Of a stretch of 64,000 nucleotides of DNA, positions 22,201 to 34,018 are shown piece by piece. The notes under the pieces are model-generated. The model worked only from the letters and a program-made list of their open reading frames with translations, did not search any database and had not been told where the DNA came from. The translations under genes and the position numbers were made by a program. The DNA lies in NCBI GenBank assembly GCA_003290165.1, contig QNQO01007592.1:248001-312000 (forward strand). Reading direction: 5' to 3'. The number at the start of each line of letters is the position of its first letter. Position 1 is the stretch's first letter. Source of the DNA: Berberis thunbergii. Its lineage: Eukaryota; Streptophyta; Magnoliopsida; Ranunculales; Berberidaceae.

Positions 22201-24750
22201 CAAAGCTTGAAAATCTCATAAACCGGTATTGAGTGGATAGTATTTTATTGATCTATAAAATATTAAATCAATTTTCACCCATCTTTTTGTTCAAAAAGAT
22301 TCTAATAAGATTGTAGGGGAGTGAATGAAGAGTGGCTTCTTTTGTTTGCATTTGTCATTTCCGAACAAATTAAATTCTCACATGCACCAAAATTAAAGTA
22401 TTGTCTATAACATCACTTCTTTCTTCAAGTAAGTCTAAGGGAGCGAGGGAGGCATGAGGGAGGGCCTCCCTCGCTTCCTAGAACCAGAGTTTTTACTTCA
22501 TTGTATCTTCTTTGATCCATTCTTATCCATTCCTCATTCATTTTCCTACGTTATTAGGAAAATGCTACTTATTTCACCGTAATATCTTATTTTCGTAACT
22601 TACATGATGTGAAGCACCATTTGAGTTTCTAAAAAAAAAAACTCAATCTCTTCGTAGTTTTTCTCCACTTTTTTTTTCTCAACAATATGTTATCTTAATT
22701 GAATCATACTTTTAACTATTTATTTTTGTTATTGTAGTTTTCATTCTCAGTGAGTTTATGTTTTAACTATTAGGGTTATTTGTTGATTACCTCCCATCAT
22801 AAATAGCTATCTGAGAAGTGCTCCCATAATGAATCTGTATTGCACTTCCCCTTAAGATTAGCAGTCAACGTGACTTGACCGTCTATTTGACCAAAATGTC
22901 CTTGAAAAAAATAGGCTGAGATTGACTGTTTAGTATCTCAAACATCTCCTTCTGAAGAAAATCCTAGGGCCCAATTAATATCGTAATTGTATCTCGAGAA
23001 AAATCAAACAATTGTAAAAATTAGTATCTCGAATATCTCATATCGAAAAAAAATCGTAGGGTCCAGTTGAAATCATTAATGTATCTCGAGGCAAATCAAA
23101 TGGTCAAATCATCCATAACTTCCATTATTCAAACTTTTACTTTGTTGATGCTTCTTTAAATCAATTCATGGGATAAGCTTTGAGATATTTTGTATAAAAC
23201 AAATAGTTTTTAGTTGAAGAAAGATGTAGAATAAGCACCATATCATAATTCTATGACTCCTAACCTATCTAATAAAAACATATCGGGACCACAATATTTC
23301 ATTATAATTTGGCAATTTTAGTTGATGAACAAAAGATGTTCACAATAACAACTTAGATGTTCCAGTAATGTATTTTTGTTTTTGTTTAACTTTTTTTTGT
23401 CCATAACATAAATAACCCCCCATTTATTTTTTGGTTTGTTGTTAATATGTTAATTGGGTTGTCGTTGATAACCCAAACAAGGCAAGTGAATATGTTAATT
23501 GGGCCGAGGTTGATATAAAGGGTTATTTACATTTTCGCCCCTATTAGTTTAGGCGTATTCCTCCATGAGTATCATTTGTTCTTGAAATTCTGTCAAATAC
23601 CCATTTTGTGTATTGACTATTAAACCAATGTGTTTGGCTACCGAAAAACATCACAAATTTAGAAATGTCTTAAATACCCTCAAGTGAGTGGCACATGAGG
23701 GTTGTGTTCTAGTTCTTCTTCGATTTGAACTGTGAGAGAGGGGGAAAGCGATTATGAGAGAGAGGTGGGGGCACGATTGAGCCAAGGAGAGGGAAAACGA
23801 TTAAGGGAAAAGAGGGAGAGTGATTGAGGAAGAGAGGGAGATCGATTGAAAGAGAGAGGGAGATAGAGAGATCAATCGATAGAGCTGCGATTGAGCTTGG
23901 ACTCGACGAAGGAGACGTATTACCCACTTTCTTCTCCCCATTTCTCTCTATTTCGCAACTGATGGTTGCCCCCTTATTTTTTCCAATTTTCTCTCTGTTT
24001 CGCAATCGTCGACCGCCCCCTCCCTTTCTTCTTCCCCCTCATTTTTGTCTAATTGTTTCACAATCCACCATATTAATGTATGTTACGTTCAGATAGGGAA
24101 TGTTTTATTAAAAAATTATCTTTGAGAAATGTTAGGAAACTCCTCCAATTACTTCTCCTTATCACATTCTCTGATTTTTGTCTCTCTCCCTCTTCATCTT
24201 CTTAATCTTCCTATGTAAATTCTAGAGAGCAGAAAATAAACTCTATAAAGAATGAAATTCATGAACTAAAAAGTACAAGGAAAAGCATACAAAAAGGTAT
24301 ATTCACTTTTTTCTCCAAGCCTTCATTTGGGCAAACTATCGAAAAATTATAAAGAAATTATTTTTAACGCGTTTAGATTTTTTATATGTAATTTTTTCGT
24401 CATTTATAATTTTCTTTAGAGTTTTTTGTGTTTTCTGCGGGTTTTATGTTTGTAGAGGTGAGTTTTTGTAGAGAATATAAAGAAAGAGAGAAAATAGAGA
24501 AAGAAAATTAGAGAGGATATCATGAATTAATTTTTTAGAATAGTTTCCTTAAAATTAGGATTTGAAAAATAATGAATTTTAACTCTAGTATGATAATCAA
24601 AACAATCCATTAGCTGAAGCTGCTAGGCCATATGACCTTGATTTACCACAGTGTCGACAAATTTCATCTCCCATAAATCAATTAATCTTGTTCTCAATAA
24701 TGAGAAATAATTTCCTAGTATACATTTATTTCCTTTTTTACTTGTGTCTT
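19257..24750. other. Gene-poor intergenic DNA
   Basis: 5.5 kb of AT-rich DNA without recognisable proteins. It holds three imperfect copies of TTTTCAATAGGATTTTAG (19,286-19,360). A possible small hAT-like MITE remnant lies near 21,670-21,805 (GGATATCCGCCTATCC, ending CCATTGCCATCTCT). Other features are GGAGGGCCTCCCTCGC-type palindromes near 22,455, a two-copy 90-bp repeat (22,932-23,105) and a GA-rich purine tract (23,725-23,880). The scattered frames of 60-98 codons show no family resemblance. Confidence 0.55.
22932..23105 (+). repeat. Two-copy direct repeat, ~90 bp
   Basis: TAGTATCTC..A.ATCTC....AAATC.TAGGG.CCA.TT and TGTATCTCGAG..AAATCAAA appear at about 22,932-23,010 and 23,022-23,105. 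The copies are diverged, consistent with an old tandem duplication. Confidence 0.7.
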
Positions 24751-24758
24751 CCTCACTC

Positions 24759-24765
24759 TATATAA
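24759..24765 (+). promoter_or_regulatory. TATA box
   Basis: TATATAA in context CTCACTCTATATAATTC, 75 bp upstream of the ATG at 24,841, followed by CCTTCACACACACAAG as a plausible initiator and leader. Position and context fit a plant RNA polymerase II core promoter. Confidence 0.6.
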
Positions 24766-24840
24766 TTCTGAACCCTGGACTCCTTCACACACACAAGTGA
24801 CACAAGATCATTCAAGTTTTGTTAGTCTGTCTGAAGAAAT

Positions 24841-24954
24841 ATGGGTGTTGAGCTACATGAGAAAAGTCGAGATGGCTTCCCCATGGATCCTACAAGGTGG
24901 AACCCAAAGAATGAAGTTCATCCAAAGGATTGCGATGATGTGAAAGAAGAACTG
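24841..24954 (+). CDS. First exon or 39-aa mini-ORF of an unrecognised host gene, cut by TE-E
   Basis: ATG at 24,841 in a good plant context (GAAATATGG), preceded by a TATA box and leader. 38 codons begin MGVELHEKSRDGFPMDPTRW, strongly charged, with no signal peptide or membrane segment. GTATAA at 24,955 gives either a splice donor after E-E-L or, read through, Val-stop for a 39-residue peptide. T-rich sequence then runs to the TE-E LTR at 25,007, so TE-E probably sits in the first intron or just 3' of the gene. I found no continuing exon beyond 45,894. Not recognised. Confidence 0.5.
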
Positions 24955-25006
24955 GTATAATTTTTTCTTTATATATTTTAACTTTTTGGTTTATTTTGAT
25001 TATATT

Positions 25007-25632
25007 TGATGCGTCCAAAATCTAGTCTTCAATAAGTAGAACTTGCAAAACAAATGTTAGATTGCCAAATACCACGTTTTTGGTGGCTGAAGGTACTCCA
25101 ATGCTTAAGTCTGTGACTCAGTTGGAGATGGAGATAAAACTTGAAAAACTCAGTTAAATTTGCATACCTTTGTCGAATGCTCCCTTCACCTTTTTATAAT
25201 GGTTATAGTTAATTCCCTGCATGGCTTAAGCCTATGAGGCGCAACGGGGGGAGATGTTCTCTGTAATAATCTCCTCCTTTATTAAGATGCGTCCGTGGAG
25301 GCATAACTCCCTCCACGACTCTTTTCTATGTAATGTTCTCCCCACCCTTGAGGGAGAACTTTATCAAGCCTGAACCGAGCCTTTGATTATGATTTATTCT
25401 AAGAGACCCTATTTGGGCTTTCTTTGACTGGATTAGCCTTTTTGGGCTTTATGAATTGGCTTGGGTTCGGGATACTTGATCATCGTGATAGACGATCTCT
25501 ACCACGTGTGTGGCTGCGGTGACGGTATTATTTGATGTATGAATTGGCATGGTCTCGGATACTTGATCCTCATGATAGACGATCTCTGCCACGTGTGTGG
25601 CTATGATGACAATATTATCTGATGTATCATCA
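25007..25632 (-). repeat. 3' LTR of TE-E with internal 88-bp duplication
   Basis: 626 bp, TGATGCGTCC...GATGTATCATCA on +. It is longer than its partner because ATGAATTGGC...CACGTGTGTGGCT..GATGT is present twice (about 25,451-25,538 and 25,539-25,626). The rest aligns well with 45,388-45,894. The minus-strand frame at 25,449-25,718 exists only because of this duplication. Confidence 0.9.
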
Positions 25633-25831
25633 GCTATTCCCCCTTTAGTTAGTGGGTATGCTGATGTGGGCACTAACTCGGTGACGGTTGGACTTTCAAC
25701 TTCATTATTGCCTCTCATTTAACATTGTTGGTAACTTTTAGTGAGTTGACATCTTGATCTCTTGTTTGTCAGTTCAATTTTCGTGTGTATTTTGGGATTT
25801 TGTGTAGTCATCATATCTCGCACGTCGTCTT
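25633..25831 (-). other. TE-E polypurine tract and short spacer
   Basis: Minus strand reads ACTAACTAAAGGGGGAATAGC directly before the LTR, a clear polypurine tract parallel to AACTCAAGGGGAGTAGC in TE-A. The remaining 180 bp lead to the antisense ORF and are non-coding as far as I can see. Confidence 0.8.
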
Positions 25832-27428
25832 GTGAGCACTCTCTTCGTTGCTTGGCTCTATAAGAGGAGGCGTGATTGGTTTGTTTATCTCTTTACGCTA
25901 TCTTTGATATTAGGGTTTATTCTTCTTTATCTGTTTTCCTTTCTATTCAATTCCTTAACAATGTCTATTGGCCTTATTCTAAGCGGTGAGGCATTTGTTG
26001 CTTGTGAAGCTTACTCCCGCCTAATAAAGCTTCTCAAGCGACGCTGGATGATGTTCGTTATGGCTATATGTGCCATCTGACCTCGAAAGTATTCTGCCCA
26101 AACATAACGATAGTCCTTGTCGTTCGAGGTCTGTATATATCGCACTCTATCCGAGCATGTTCCTTTTAGGCCTTTGATTCCCAGTTTCAGAGCTATTTTG
26201 GGAATATCTGAATTTTGTATGGTTTCTACTTATGGGTCCTAATAGTTGGAGGGTTATGGTTTCTACTTATGCGAGGGCCATCATTTCTAGCATTATCTTG
26301 ACTATTAGGATTCTACACTCGGTGGTTGGTCTACTGGCGACCTAAGACATTTGCTTCGTCCGTTCTCCTGTCCATTTTGGAAACCTCAATGATGATATCA
26401 GAGATTGGTCGAGGTTTTGGTTTTATGCTTCTGTCAGCTCTGGCTACTTCAAATTGCGAGGTCGTCCGATTGTACTGTCATTCCGAGTCCCTAACAAATG
26501 GAAGAATATGCAGTTAACTTTAGAGGAGAAGAGGATCAATAACCAATTTGTGAAGCTTCTTGTGTTTCCCATGGAGACATTTCTCTCTGAAGACATCTTG
26601 GAGCATAGTGGATTGTACCATATGAATGAGGTAGAGTGGGTTTTGCTCATTGAATCCCATGCTGAGGAGATCGTTGCTCGCACTGCTTCTGCTAGTGTTA
26701 GAGATGCTAACATTGACTGGGAAGTGAGTTTAGACAGATATGTTACAGATCTCAGTGCTCCTATTAGCGACAGTGTTGCTGACCCGACTTCCAGAAAGAG
26801 GAAGATCCAAGGCCCGCTAGCCCGTCGAAGCAATTGTCTATAAATCACGATTGTATTCCAAAGAAGAAAGGACTTTCAACTCGTGGTGCTGCTTTGACTG
26901 TACCTTGTCCGGGTTCTTCTGGTAAGGAGGCTGTAAAATAGGACCACTTATCTCTTTAGGAGGATGAAGATATGAACTTGGTGCTGGAGAAAATAGTCGG
27001 GTCTGCTCATGATGAGGTTGTCCATGTCGTGGTCAAGCAGTCCGTTAATCGTGATGTTGCTGAGAAACGGGCAGAGCAATCAACAGCTGTGCTCGACACG
27101 GACAAGGCAGATACTTCCTCGATACTTAGCACCATTGAGGGACGTCTTATTGCAGATAAGAACAAACTTGTTGCCACTAAGGACAGGCTTCGCGTCATAG
27201 AGGCAATAGATTGGAAGCGAGTTGTTGATGGACGGATTGTGCTTTTTGACTATATCGAGGGGCTTGGTGTTGATTTTTCAGAGTAACGTCACTTGGTTGA
27301 TCAAGTTTTCGAAGATGAAGATGGTAAAAAAGGTATTCCAGGTCCTCCGAATGATCCAGTGGTTGAAACATCGCTTCCTTCTCCTTTCGAAGAGAGAGCT
27401 TTGTTCCCTCCTGCTAGTGATGCAGTTG
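25832..27428 (+). pseudogene. TE-E antisense additional ORF, N-terminal and middle part
   Basis: Opposite in sense to TE-E gag. Frames at 26,454-26,843 (WKNMQLTLEEKRINNQFVKL, FLSEDILEHSGL, then TSRKRK) and 26,972-27,286 (acidic, helix-rich, REL-type heptads) follow the layout of the PF04195-type protein plus coiled coil seen in TE-A and TE-H. The N-terminal portion is badly decayed. The frame (GPPNDPVVETSLPSPFEE, then ASDAV) is broken at 27,428 by TE-F and resumes at 41,985. Confidence 0.62.
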
Positions 27429-27464
27429 TGATATTCACGTAATTATTACATAATAGATCCCTTA

Positions 27465-29353
27465 GGGGAGTGTATTGTATATGGATTCTTATGGAATTGA
27501 TAAATAATTTGAAAAGTCCACGGACTCTTTAAATTGTCCACAGACTCTTTAAATTGTCCACGGACTTCTGCTAATTTCTTAAATCCATAGACTTTTGCTA
27601 CAAACTTTCTAAAGATTTATGAAAATCTACGGACTTTGTATGAATGACTTTTACAGATTTCTAATTATTTGCAAGATAAAAAAGAAGTTGGTAATGACAT
27701 ATCCTCTAACAAACCAAATATATTAGACATTAGAGAACAATACATGTATCTGACCAAAAAAAAAGGATAACCAGGTAGGTAATGACGCGAAATCGCAATC
27801 CAACATTCAATAAAATCAAATCATTCAACATAACCAAATTAAAAATCATCACTTGCAAAATGAAATAAACACATAGTATTTAGCCTTATGCATATAAAAA
27901 AGTATCAAACTACATGACTTAAAATCCAAATGGCCTATAGCTTATTAGCTTTATGCATCCCTTTGTGCCCAAGTGATCCAGTCAAGTCTTTGGTATGGAC
28001 TCATATTCAAGAAGGTGTCTTGTTTTTTTTAGTGTTAAGAAAACTAAGCGCAAAAAACTGAGCACCATTATTCAATCCAGGGGTCTCTTGAATAGCAATC
28101 CAACATTCGCTGTTCGTTGATTCTCTCTTCTCCATTATGCCACAAATTGTTTTAAAACTGGTGAAAATTTTTACCAAATCCAAATTGAATACACTTGGAG
28201 TCATTTGACTTCATAAGTTGATCATACTGCTGCTTGATCTTCCGCCGTGTAATACTTGATGAAGACGTAAACGGATAAGAATAATCAATACACTAATGCT
28301 TATCATGTCGCGAAGTTGCCGCATTACTAATCTCAACATCAGGGTCATAGCCGTCATCATCAACATGCCTCTTCTTCTTACCCTTTTTTTTTTTCTTCCA
28401 CCAAGCTCTTCACTCTTTTTACAATCATCATCCCCACCTTCCTTATCCAACTCCGACCCATCAGAGACAACCTCATTACAAACCACCCCATTACCCCCTC
28501 ATTGCAATCAGATCAAATGGGGGCACACAGAGAGACCAATTTAGGCGAATTTGAGGTAAGAAATTCTACAAATAGCTGGTGGGCCTTATTGCTTTGATGG
28601 ATTTTGTTTATTATAGATGAAAGGGAACATCTGCAGATTGAAAATGGGTTATGGGTTGATTCATTTCCGTCTCCCTTGACTCTCTTGAATCTCTTGTACA
28701 GTAACACAAAGAGAAAGCACATAGACAAGAGGGAAGAAGAAAGGAACACAAGGGATAACATGGGTTCAACGATAGATGATGGAGATTGTAAGAAAGCCAT
28801 GAAAATCGTTAATTTACAGAGAAGAAGACGAAGCAGATGTGATAAAAGAGAGAGCTTTTGGTGGAGTGTTGTGTATTTTTTATAAACATAAAGGCAGGTC
28901 AGTCATCGTCATTGTCATCTCTCTCTCTCTTGTGTTTATGCAAAGATAGAAAAAGAATCGAGAAAACAAGAGGATGGGAACCAACCTCTTCGCGGCTGGC
29001 ACAAGGAAGAAATTTGGGAGACTTTTTTTCACGTTGAAATCTTTGATATGGAGGCTGGCAAACTATTGAACTTTGTTATTTATACCTAACACTACAAAGT
29101 CCATGAGAATCCATGATTTTCCAAATCCATAAATATGAATGATATTTTGAATACCCTAAAACTTTTGTGGATTTTCTGAAAACTATATTGAATATCCCTA
29201 GACTTTGTGGATTTCAGAAAGACTTTTTAAAATCCTGATTGAATACCCCTAGACTTTGGTGGACTTTTAAAAATCCAAATTGAATACACTTGGATTTTCA
29301 GAATCCTTGGAATTTATTAAATTGCCCACAAAATCCAAATACAATACACCCCC
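27465..29353. mobile_element. TE-G: PIF/Harbinger-like non-autonomous element (1,889 bp)
   Basis: Terminal inverted repeats GGGGAGTGTATTGTAT and GGGGGTGTATTGTAT (right end, reverse complement), flanked by TTA on both sides (27,462-27,464 and 29,354-29,356). The uninterrupted 3' LTR of TE-F has a single TTA at this place. G-rich termini with a TTA duplication are the hallmark of PIF/Harbinger. Subterminal direct repeats: three copies of AAATTGTCCAC(G/A)GACT near 27,510-27,570 and GAATACCCCTAGACTTTG-like copies near 29,140-29,265. No transposase is seen. Confidence 0.87.
27950..28486 (-). pseudogene. TE-G: possible remnant of Harbinger Myb/SANT-like ORF
   Basis: Minus strand shows an acid-basic stretch (SDGSELDKEGGDDDCKKSEE then KKKR) and, at 28,204-27,950, ECWIAIQETPGLNNGAQFFA followed by a decayed W-L-x-x-L-G. 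This order resembles the C-terminal part of plant Myb/SANT-like proteins related to the second protein of PIF/Harbinger elements. Frames are shifted and the DNA-binding part is not recognisable. This is inference from general pattern only. Confidence 0.35.
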
Positions 29354-31327
29354 TTAATTTATATATGCTAGTGTTTTGATTATTATATTTTATAATAATT
29401 ATTTCGTTTTCATGTCTTTGTAGGAATTTGAGCATGAACGATGAAATCGTAATAAGTTGACAATTTAAGGAATGACAATTGGTCGATTCTAGCAGTGGTA
29501 CAAAGTAGAGGGTCACATATCTAAACCTAACTCAAGTAAACCAAGATCCACCTAATTTAACCTAAGCCCAAACCCAAAATGCTAACCTAAAAACCCAAGC
29601 CCAACGCCTTTTGGAGAACCCAAGCCCAAGAAAATAGGAGAACCCTATTTAGCTCTCCCCATTTTGGAGAAAGATCGCTTCTTCCACGTTCCTTCTCCCC
29701 TCCTCTCTTTTCCAACCACCACACCAATCCACCCTGCTGGCAATCCTTGCTCGATAGGAGAGCCGGTAGTGCAATAATCCCTCCATCACCCTTCATCTTG
29801 TCGTCTCTCTCTCGTTCTCCTAGCCAACAGCCCCCATACCCTCATCCCCTGTCCACACAACCACCTTCCCTGTCCAGCAACCTCGCCACCAGAGCCACAA
29901 CCACTGCCACTAACCACCTTGAAACAGGGGCATGACAACCCTGTTTCACGTTAAAAACATCACCACGCCACTGAGCTTCGCCATCACCACCATCCGTCTT
30001 CATCTCGTCGTCTCTCTTTCTCTCTCATAGCCACCACCATCACCCGAGCACCACCACCACCACCGCGCGCACAGAACAGAGGAGAAACAGGGACTTCCTC
30101 CCTCGCAGCCGCCCTGTCTCCCTCTTCCATTCTCTCCCTATTATTCTTCGATCATCTATCTCCTGTCCCTCTCTCTCTCTTGCAAGGACGTGATCTCACC
30201 GGAGGAGCAAAACTCGCAAGCAGTAGCAGAAATAGGGAGAGCCTCCCTGTTTCACCGCCCCTGTTCCGCTTCCTCCTTCGCGTTTTTTGTTATCTCATTG
30301 TTTCCTCACCCTCTCTCTGTCTTCTTGCAGGTAACGGAGGCAGTCGGAGGAGCGAAGATGAAGCAACAGATGTGGCACAGAGCGCGTCGCGCTGGAGAAG
30401 ACAACCGTGCGATTTTGGCGGGAGAAAAATGATTTTCAAATCAGTTTTGGCTATTGACACCCCGGTGTTTACTCTGAGCCACCACAGTCCATCAGCAACC
30501 CTTTTCTCGGGATTCGTGTCGATGCATAGATGAATTTCACCTCCATTGATGTCGTGACCACCGCTACCATGATCAGCTAAACCCTTCGCCAATGCTAAGA
30601 TGAAACCAATTGGGTTTCAAGAGTTTGTTTTTGTTTAACTTTTTATTTTATTATGTGCTTAATTGCAAAATACATTTAATTTTTGAGTTTTAGTCAACTA
30701 CTTTCATTGATTATATTGGATTTGATCTAGACTAGTCGGTAGTTAAATTTTTCTTTACTAATATTTAAAGCATCAGTTTTAATTGGTTAAGTTAGACTTG
30801 TGATTGAGTGGTCCGTAATAAGACACTCAATGCTAGGAGTTGAAACTTAATAAATTAGACTTGTGATTGAGTGTGCTGTAATAAGACACTTAATGCTAGG
30901 AGTCTATAATTTATGCTAAAGTTAACTGTAACATTGGATTTTAAAACTGAATTATTCTTAACGATCACATCATCGATGCAAGCAAGGGATTCTCATCCCT
31001 AAAACTTCTCGCTTTAGAAAATAATAAGTTGGATTAAAATAACTTGAAAAACTGAATTGGTGGATTCAATGCGTTGGTTTCCCTTCTCATATTCTTAAAA
31101 ACGTTTTATTTTGTTTTTAATTTGATTTTTAGTTTAGATATTTTAATTGTTGTAACCCCCATTTAAATTAGTTTAAGTCAACTCTGAAATTTAATTGCAA
31201 CCATAGTCCTTGTGGGATCGACCTGTACTTGCTCTTTCCTACCAATTAGGCACTATGCACTTACAGTTATTACAAGTAGGTTAAATTAACCTATTTATTT
31301 ATGTTAGTTAAATCTGCATCAAGTTTT

Positions 31328-31345
31328 TGGCACCGTTGTCGGGGA
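31328..31345 (+). other. TE-F primer binding site, tRNA-Asp type
   Basis: TGGCACCGTTGTCGGGGA, six bases after the LTR, equals the tRNA-Asp complement TGGCGCCGTTGCCGGGGA except for two transitions. Confidence 0.9.
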
Positions 31346-32502
31346 CTGTAACGATGTAATTGAATTTAAGAGTTTATTTCACTAATTTGTAGTTTAGGTT
31401 AATAAAAAAAATTAATAATAATAAAAAAATTAATGTCAGATATAGATTGCTTTTGCTTTTAGGATAGGCTTGATTTTTTTTTTTTGTTATTTCTTTTAAG
31501 TCTTAAAAGTTTTGATACTTGTTTTCTTTGTTTTTTTTTAATTTTGCAGGTATTAACAGGTAGGAATCATATATTACAAGTTGCTATCGTGTTGACACTC
31601 TCAGAAGTTGGTGAGCCGTCAGGTGGTCGGTGCTTCTGATCGACGTCAACTCGACTTCTACCCGGCGTCGCAAGTAACCCAAAAGAGGTTCACGCCGGAG
31701 GTAACTTCTTCCCACAACATCTGCACGCGGTTTCTGAGTGGATTACTGTGTGTTTTGCTTGTTTTGTTTTTAGCTAGAATTGCATGCAAATTTGAATAGA
31801 TTGAGGATATTTCTGATGCTATAAAATTCTGTGCTCTCTCCCGCGGATAGGTTAACCACCATCTATTTTAGGGTTAGGGACCTAAGCCATCACTATTAAA
31901 ATTTGTAGCAAGATAAATTAGGACAAGACGCTCATAGGACACCTCTTTTGAAACTTGAAAGTTTAAAGTAGTCAAGTGAAGGAACATATCCAATCTTTGA
32001 ATAGTTCTGAAACTGACATTACACTTTAAGCTGAAGGTAGAAAAGGAGGTAGGATCAATTAGATTTCAGGATATTTTTTATGCTGGGAAACTCCGTGCTC
32101 TCTCCCGCGGATAGGTTAATTAAAATGGATTTCAGCCCTTGATTAGTAACAAACATAGGTAATAAAAAGGAGTGCTTGTAGAGATTACCAAACATTACAA
32201 CCTCTACCTAGTAAATTAGTTTCTAACGAGATTAATTTGCTTCGTAGAAACCTCGACTTTTCATGGGGCTATAACTATCAGCTGCGCAGTAACCGAAGGC
32301 AATCTGAATGATTGTATTGCTAGGTACTTATCTAGGGTCGTTGTCATTCATCTTGCTTGCGCATCATATAGGTCCTGATTAGGTTTTCTCATTTTTATTT
32401 TTTTTAGAGCCAGGTCATCTTCATATAGAGGTTAGGCTTGCATAAAAAAATTTGAAGTCTATTTAGGAGTGTTGACTTTGAACCTTCGTTATCCATTAGT
32501 TT
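31346..32502 (+). other. TE-F untranslated leader with duplicated motif
   Basis: Non-coding leader closely matching TE-C. The GTGCTCTCTCCCGC-centred segment is present at about 31,805-31,855 and 32,069-32,120. Confidence 0.75.
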
Positions 32503-34018
32503 ATGCATACCTGGGTGCATGATTCTAAGAGTAGACTTGTCCGACAAGAATTCGAAGAGTTCTTTGAAGTCCCCATTACTTATTTAGGTTCATCATCCTT
32601 GTCCACTGAGATGGCTGAGGGGAAGGCCTTTAAGGATTACTTCGCCCCTCTTCCTAGTAGTGCTCCATCTTGCATTGTCTTACCTGAGACAAGTGCAAAC
32701 AGTTTCAAACTCAAACCATCTATTATTCATCTCTTGCCCACTATTTATTGTTTGAGAAAGAGGACCCTTATCTTCATGTCAAAGAATTTCTTGGCATCTG
32801 CGCTAACCTGAAGTACCAAAACTTTTCTGATGATTCGGTTCGTCTTAGGTTATTTCCCTTTTCTCTGAAGACAAGGCAAAATCGTGGTTAAATGCATGAG
32901 AGATAGGATCCATCACATCATGGGATGTGTTTTCAAGAAAGTTCTTGACAAAATACTTCCCCGTTCATAAAACAAATGCCCTCCGACGAGATTTATCTAA
33001 TTTTCAACAAAAATAGGGTGAACATTTCTATGAATGTTGGGAAAGGTTCAATGAGCTCATTGTCAGGTGTCCCCATCACGGATTCGAGAAGTGGCGGCTA
33101 GTTCAATACTTCCAAGACGGTTTAACCCCTCAAAACCGTCGTATGATTGATGCTACCAGTGGTGGGTCATTAATGAAGATGAGTGTCAATGAGATATGGG
33201 AATTCTTTGAAACTCTTTCCGAAAATTCTCAGCAATGGGATTATTCGAGAAATGAGTCAGATAGGCATATGGGTAGTATATATGAAGTTAAAGATACATC
33301 TATTCAACCCCCTTCTACCTCAAAGTTAGAGACGACTGTTATGACCATGACTCAAAAGATAGATGCATTCTTGAATTTGACTCAACCTACACTTCCCGCA
33401 AACGTTTCATTTGAAGTATGTGCTGCATGTTCGAGTCTTGGTCATTCAATAGCTAATTGTGACTTGCAAAACGATTATCCTGCATACTATGCTGAGCAAA
33501 TCAACGCTTTTAATGCGATACAGCGACCTGGCAATCATCCGCAACCTAACTATTACCATTCAGGGTTCGCCAAACATCCAAGTTTCTCCTGGGCCCATGG
33601 CCCACACCAAGGGGGACCTGTTGTTGTTTCCCAGGCTCCTCAAGCCCCTGGCCCTATTAGGCCCCACCATAACCAAGTTCCCCCATCCAACACATCAAGT
33701 TTAGAAGAAACGATTAATCAGTTTTTGCAGCGCTCAACAAGTATAATGGATCAGAATTCTAAGGACATATCTGAGTTGAAAGCCACGACTCAAAGACTTG
33801 AGATAGCTGTGAGTAAGATTACTCAGTCTTCTTCTGAGAGAGAGCCAGGGAGATTTCCTAGTCAACCTGTTCCAAACCCAAAGGGTATATTCATAGTTGG
33901 TAGTACATATGAGTCCTACAATGAAGATGTCAAATCTATTACTATCCTTAAGAGTGGAAACAATGTTGAAAAATCGAGTACAAGTGCCCGATTTGATTGT
34001 CGGTGCATCCGCATCTAA
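32503..34018 (+). pseudogene. gag: TE-F gag, frameshifted
   Basis: The first frame (32,503-32,811) holds the N-terminal segment with FEEFFEVPITYLGSSSLS. A shifted frame continues the capsid-type domain (VRLRLFPFSLK, YECWERFNELIVRCPHHGFE, with stops). The last frame (33,143-34,018) gives QQWDYSRNES, a zinc knuckle CAACSSLGHSIANC near residues 92-105, and a coiled-coil tail (NSKDISELKATTQRLE). These are the retrotransposon gag and nucleocapsid parts in order. At least two shifts and several stops break it. Confidence 0.88.

Larger units (their letters stand above)
27429..31321 (+). repeat. 5' LTR of TE-F, interrupted by TE-G
   Basis: Starts TGATATTCACG and ends AATCTGCATCA. Removal of TE-G and one TTA copy restores about 2.0 kb colinear with the 3' LTR. 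A 60-70 bp repeat is double here (30,795-30,903) but single in the 3' LTR. Divergence between the two LTRs looks like several percent by eye (about a dozen changes in the first 200 bp). Confidence 0.93.

Noticed and set aside
22766..23540. Possible DNA transposon bounded by GGGTTATTT motifs
   Set aside because: The motifs are in direct rather than inverted orientation and no target duplication is visible.
23709..24096. ORFs on both strands in the GA-rich tract (S/L-rich and R/E-rich)
   Set aside because: Low-complexity purine/pyrimidine sequence gives open frames on both strands by composition alone.
26444..26848. Minus-strand 134-codon ORF opposite the TE-E antisense ORF
   Set aside because: Shadow of the plus-strand frame, which matches the family; no independent resemblance.
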